5,720 nucleotides of DNA from DATKGP01 sp035510775 (GTDB lineage: Bacteria > Patescibacteriota > UBA1384 > 2-12-FULL-50-11): NCBI GenBank assembly GCA_035510775.1, contig DATKGP010000030.1:1-5720 (forward strand). The letters are read 5' to 3'. How positions within the stretch are numbered: the first letter of the stretch is position 1; the number at the start of each line of letters is the position of its first letter. The notes beneath the pieces were generated by a model, which was given only the letters and a program-made list of their open reading frames with translations, had not been told where the DNA came from and did not search any database. This document shows, piece by piece, positions 3,421 to 5,720 of the stretch. Made by a program: the position numbers and the translations under genes.

Positions 3421-4788
3421 TATCTCGACAGTTTCGCCGTGCTTGGCGATTTCGGTATCAATTTGGGGCAGGAGCTGGCCCAGCTCCTGCTGGAACTTTT
3501 CCGCTCGATCTTTTTCGGCGTGGACAATCATAATTCGGCCGCGCTCACCATTCAAAAACTTAATCGACTTTATCCAGTCAACCAAGTCGGTGTTGTCGGC
3601 GTGGCCGGAAAAGACCTCGGCCTTCATAATTTTGGCCTCGACCGGCACTCGGTGGCCATAAATGCTAACTTCGTGCTCGCCACCAACAATCCTCGAGCCC
3701 AGCGTCCCCACGGCCTGGAAACCGATCACTAGCAATAGAGTGTTACGCATCGGCAGATATCGCTGCAGATGATGGGTGATTCGGCCGCCTTCCATCATGC
3801 CGCTGCCGGCGATAATCACTTTGGGCGGCGGGGTGTCGTTGATGTCTTTTGATTCCGGCACCGTCGGAGTTAGTGCCAGGCCACGAAAAGAGAAGATGTC
3901 GGTACGCTCGGCCTCACTCTTAATCTCCGAGCGGTAGAGCTCATGATGACGCTCAAAAACTTCTAGAGTTTCGATGGCCAAAGGGCTATCAAGAAAAATC
4001 GGAATTTTCGGTAATTGCTTGGTTGTAAAGAGGTGGTGCATTAAATAGAGCACCTCTTCGGTTCGCTCAATAGAAAAAGCCGGGATCAGTAGGACGCCTC
4101 GGTTTTGGACGACCCATTCCATCGCTCGCTTCATTATCGTAAGGCGATCCTCGGCTACCTGACTGGTTTCGGCGTGCTCCTGGCCGCCGTAGGTGGCTTC
4201 CATTACCACCACGTCGGCCTCGCGTGGCACTTGGGTGTCTGGCAGCAAAACATTCGACCCGTGACCCAAATCGCCAGAGAAGATAATTTTTTTGCCTTCA
4301 ACCTCGAGCGCGACGCTGGCCGAGCCCAAAATATGGCCGGCGTCGTAAAAAGTAAACTTGTCAGCACCAAAAAGGGTGGTCGGCTGGTGATACGGCACGG
4401 CCTTGAACAAGGCCAAGGCTCGGTTCAAATCGGTCTCTTCGTACATATTCGGCTGATTATTCTCGCGAGCTCGGCCCTCCATCACGCCGAAGGCGTCTTT
4501 AAGAACCAATTGCGCCAGTTCTAGCGTAGCGGCGGTGGTGTAAATCGAGCCGTGGAAACCTTCTTTGACCAATTTCGGTACCCGGCCGACGTGGTCGAGG
4601 TGGGCGTGGGTAACGATAAGCGCGTCAACTTGGGACGGCTCAAAACCGAACGATTGTTCATTTTCTTGAGCGGAATCCAAACCTTGAAACAAACCGCAGT
4701 CGACGAGATATTTTTTGTCGGCGGTTTCCACCAAGAAGTTGCTGCCCGTGACCTCTCCCGCGGCGCCATAAAAGGTTACTTTAGACAT
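3418..4788 (-). CDS. Metallo-beta-lactamase/beta-CASP RNA-processing nuclease (CPSF73/YSH1-like)
   Basis: The protein has 456 aa, is cytoplasmic, and is a Zn-dependent RNA endo/exonuclease of the COG1236 type. The MBL core has motif 2 H61-A-H63-L-D65-H66, motif 3 H152 (GHILGSA) and motif 4 D173 (SGDLGHG). The beta-CASP region follows: motif A E197 (MEATYG), LDSPLAIE near 267-273, SGMMEGGRITHH (329-340), motif B H396 (FSGHAD) and motif C H423 (VHAEK). All catalytic and metal-binding positions I can name are intact and the length is normal, so it should be active. The start ATG at 4788-4786 follows the SLOG gene stop by 2 nt, so translation is probably coupled; the nearest GAGG is too far (12 nt) to be a good ribosome binding site. 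The last codons run into the AT-rich repeat, which supplies the TAA. Substrates (mRNA turnover, rRNA or tRNA 3' trimming) cannot be told from sequence. Confidence 0.93.
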   Translation of the reverse strand: MSKVTFYGAAGEVTGSNFLVETADKKYLVDCGLFQGLDSAQENEQSFGFEPSQVDALIVTHAHLDHVGRVPKLVKEGFHGSIYTTAATLELAQLVLKDAFGVMEGRARENNQPNMYEETDLNRALALFKAVPYHQPTTLFGADKFTFYDAGHILGSASVALEVEGKKIIFSGDLGHGSNVLLPDTQVPREADVVVMEATYGGQEHAETSQVAEDRLTIMKRAMEWVVQNRGVLLIPAFSIERTEEVLYLMHHLFTTKQLPKIPIFLDSPLAIETLEVFERHHELYRSEIKSEAERTDIFSFRGLALTPTVPESKDINDTPPPKVIIAGSGMMEGGRITHHLQRYLPMRNTLLLVIGFQAVGTLGSRIVGGEHEVSIYGHRVPVEAKIMKAEVFSGHADNTDLVDWIKSIKFLNGERGRIMIVHAEKDRAEKFQQELGQLLPQIDTEIAKHGETVEI

Positions 4789-4790
4789 AA

Positions 4791-5348
4791 TTACAAATCG
4801 CCTCGAATATCGGCCTTGGCCATGGCGATAACCTTGTCCACTAGAGCTTTCGGGTCGCTGTCGAAAACTATCTTGGCACGGCCGCGTTTGGCAATGGTCA
4901 GCAGGTGGTCGAGCTCATCGACTACGCCTTCGGTGCCGGTCAGAATGCCAATCGGTTTTTTATCTTCAAAAGCGATGGTGAACTCGTTCAAGGTGCCGAC
5001 TCGGCCGGCGATAAAAATTACCGCGTCGGTTGAGCGGATGAACAAAAGATTTCGGCCAGAGTAGCCAAAGCCGGTGTAGAGCACGAAGTCGGTGAACTGG
5101 TGGGGGAGTTTATACTTACGGACGTGTTCGATGTAGCTAATGGCCGGCGAAATGCCAACCGTAAAGCCGCCGGCTTGCTTGGCTCCGCGCGCCGCCTCCA
5201 GCGGAATACCGGTGGTGTCGCCGGTCACTACGACGATACCTTTTTTGGCCAGCAGTCGCCCGACTTCGCGGGCACTTTCAAGGACGAACTTGTCGCCGTT
5301 AAAGACCGCCGAGCCAGAAATCCCGATTTTTATTGTATGGTCTGTCAT
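4791..5348 (-). CDS. SLOG-superfamily protein (TIGR00725/LOG-like, Rossmann fold nucleotide binder)
   Basis: The protein has 185 aa, the usual size for TIGR00725/LOG-like proteins. The N-terminus KIGISGSAVF (7-16) is the first beta-strand and loop. VVVTGDTTGIPLEAARGAKQ (39-58) corresponds to the GG-x-G-(I/V)-M-x-A-x-x-x-GA block. R99-N100 and R105 precede D108, and AGRVGTLNEF (114-123) corresponds to the LOG signature PGGxGTxxE, with R116 where the second Gly of PGG normally sits. LOG enzymes release free cytokinin bases from nucleoside monophosphates; bacterial TIGR00725 members are uncharacterised nucleotide or ligand binders, so only the fold is claimed. AGGAG (5356-5352) and GGAG (5361-5358) lie 3 and 9 nt before the ATG. 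It is first in an operon with the beta-CASP nuclease, suggesting a nucleotide-related link to RNA turnover. Confidence 0.85.
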   Translation of the reverse strand: MTDHTIKIGISGSAVFNGDKFVLESAREVGRLLAKKGIVVVTGDTTGIPLEAARGAKQAGGFTVGISPAISYIEHVRKYKLPHQFTDFVLYTGFGYSGRNLLFIRSTDAVIFIAGRVGTLNEFTIAFEDKKPIGILTGTEGVVDELDHLLTIAKRGRAKIVFDSDPKALVDKVIAMAKADIRGDL

Positions 5349-5365
5349 CCTCTCCTACTCCAATC

Positions 5366-5394
5366 AATTTATCTGTTATTGCCCTCGCCGTAAA
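5366..5394 (-). promoter_or_regulatory. Possible promoter of the SLOG-nuclease operon
   Basis: On the minus strand TTTACG (5394-5389) and TAAATT (5371-5366) are 17 nt apart, with a start near 5359 and a very short leader containing AGGAG. Both hexamers are moderate matches. It would be divergent from the promoter at 5404-5432. Confidence 0.35.
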
Positions 5395-5403
5395 GTTTCT
5401 ACC

Positions 5404-5432
5404 TTGATGAGCTTACAGGTTTGAGATAAAAT
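5404..5432 (+). promoter_or_regulatory. Promoter driving the structured leader and tRNA-Asn
   Basis: TTGATG (5404-5409) and TAAAAT (5427-5432) are separated by exactly 17 nt; the predicted start is near 5439. The -10 hexamer and spacing match those of the tRNA-Ile promoter (TTGAGA-17-TAAAAT). The resulting leader is about 155 nt before the tRNA. Confidence 0.65.
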
Positions 5433-5468
5433 TGATTTGTACCTTAGTGGAACAATTTGGGGTAACCA

Positions 5469-5579
5469 ATGGGTCGCAACGCCAATGAGAAGCAAACTGC
5501 TTTGCTTCGAATCGTTGTGACGGGCGAGGCTCTGTTGCACACTTACAACAGACGAGCCCCGGAAGAGTGGCCGCATTAA
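5469..5579 (+). CDS. Possible 36-aa small protein upstream of tRNA-Asn
   Basis: ATG at 5469 opens 36 codons (MGRNANEKQTALLRIVV, later EALLHTYNRR, ending EEWPH) to TAA at 5577-5579, 16 nt before tRNA-Asn. An in-frame TAA at 5463 fixes this ATG as the earliest start. The ribosome binding site is poor (TGGGGT, 6-7 nt upstream). The composition looks protein-like with an amphipathic centre, but no family is recognised. The same bases also form two good hairpins: GAAGCAAA/TTTGCTTC (5489-5496/5501-5508), closed further out by CAACG/CGTTG (5477-5481/5513-5517), and GGCTCTGTTG pairing with CAACA and GAGCC near 5545-5560. A structured noncoding leader is at least as likely as a protein. Confidence 0.35.
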   Translation: MGRNANEKQTALLRIVVTGEALLHTYNRRAPEEWPH

Positions 5580-5682
5580 AAATTGTTTGTGACGCTCTGG
5601 GGTAGCTCAGCGGCAGAGCGGGCGCCTGTTAAGCGCTTGGTCGTCGGTTCGAATCCGACCCCCAGAGCTTCGAAAACAATTT
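5580..5682. repeat. 23-position inverted repeat enclosing tRNA-Asn
   Basis: Positions 5580-5602 pair with 5660-5682 in one register, with two mismatches (C5593/T5669 and G5589/A5673) and one G-T wobble. It comprises the acceptor stem (7 bp), two further pairs including the discriminator (C5595-G5667, G5594-C5668), and an outer 9-bp block AAATTGTTT/AAACAATTT. The design is the same as around tRNA-Ile, though the flanking sequence is different. Confidence 0.8.
5596..5667 (+). tRNA. trnN: tRNA-Asn, anticodon GUU
   Basis: The acceptor is TCTGGGG/CCCCAGA (5596-5602/5660-5666) and the D stem GCTC/GAGC (5605-5608/5616-5619) with loop AGCGGCA. The anticodon stem GGCGC/GCGCT (5621-5625/5633-5637, one G-U) encloses loop CTGTTAA, with T33, anticodon GTT (5628-5630) and A37. 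The variable loop has 5 nt, the T stem is GTCGG/CCGAC with loop TTCGAAT, and the discriminator is G5667 as expected for Asn. CCA is not encoded. It is the last element of the transcript that starts near 5439. Confidence 0.95.
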
Positions 5683-5697
5683 CCCAAGCGACCGGTC

Positions 5698-5713
5698 TCT
5701 GTCAGACGACAGA
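5698..5713 (+). other. Small hairpin downstream of tRNA-Asn
   Basis: TCTGTC (5698-5703) pairs with GACAGA (5708-5713) around AGAC. No T-tract follows before the window ends, so it may be a terminator stem that is cut off, or a structured spacer. Confidence 0.3.
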
Positions 5714-5720
5714 AAACTGA

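Noticed and set aside
1..5720. CRISPR array, transposase, integrase or rRNA
   Set aside because: No regularly spaced repeats, no recombinase motifs and no rRNA signatures were seen on either strand.

Overview
The window looks like a chromosomal segment of a small-genome, Gram-positive-type or candidate-phyla-radiation (Patescibacteria) bacterium. This rests on a membrane-anchored L,D-transpeptidase with peptidoglycan-binding repeats, a CPSF73-like beta-CASP nuclease paired with a SLOG-family protein, short or absent 5' leaders, tRNAs without encoded CCA, and AT-rich intergenic repeats of a type I associate with CPR genomes. The lineage is an inference. TGA is used as a stop (226-codon gene ending at 431), which argues against the TGA=Gly lineages (Gracilibacteria/Absconditabacteria).

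Layout. 1-191: end of a beta-propeller-like protein on the + strand. 192-430: convergent intergenic region with two strong hairpins, both with T-tracts readable on the minus strand, and a possible 21-codon ORF between them. 431-1111 (-): unrecognised 226-aa protein with a good promoter, a dyad in its leader and a strong terminator. 1112-1528: RNA-rich region with a + strand promoter, nested palindromes, tRNA-Ile with anticodon UAU, and an orphan tRNA T-arm/acceptor half. 1529-2977 (+): L,D-transpeptidase, apparently leaderless. 2978-3208 (-): CsoR-family repressor lacking the usual metal ligands; its stop codon abuts the transpeptidase stop. 3209-3417: putative operator region and an AT-rich inverted-repeat element. 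3418-5348 (-): two-gene operon of a SLOG/TIGR00725-like protein followed by a beta-CASP ribonuclease. 5349-5720: divergent promoters, a structured leader holding a possible 36-codon ORF, and tRNA-Asn(GUU).

The strongest unexplained signal concerns the two tRNAs. Each sits inside an inverted repeat that continues its acceptor stem in exact register: 21 bp with no mismatch for tRNA-Ile, and 23 positions with two mismatches and one wobble for tRNA-Asn. Each also follows a strong promoter and a structured leader. This points to a special pre-tRNA processing architecture or to tRNA genes carried on palindromic elements. The genes in the window do not form one obvious pathway: cell-wall crosslinking, RNA processing and translation components lie next to each other.
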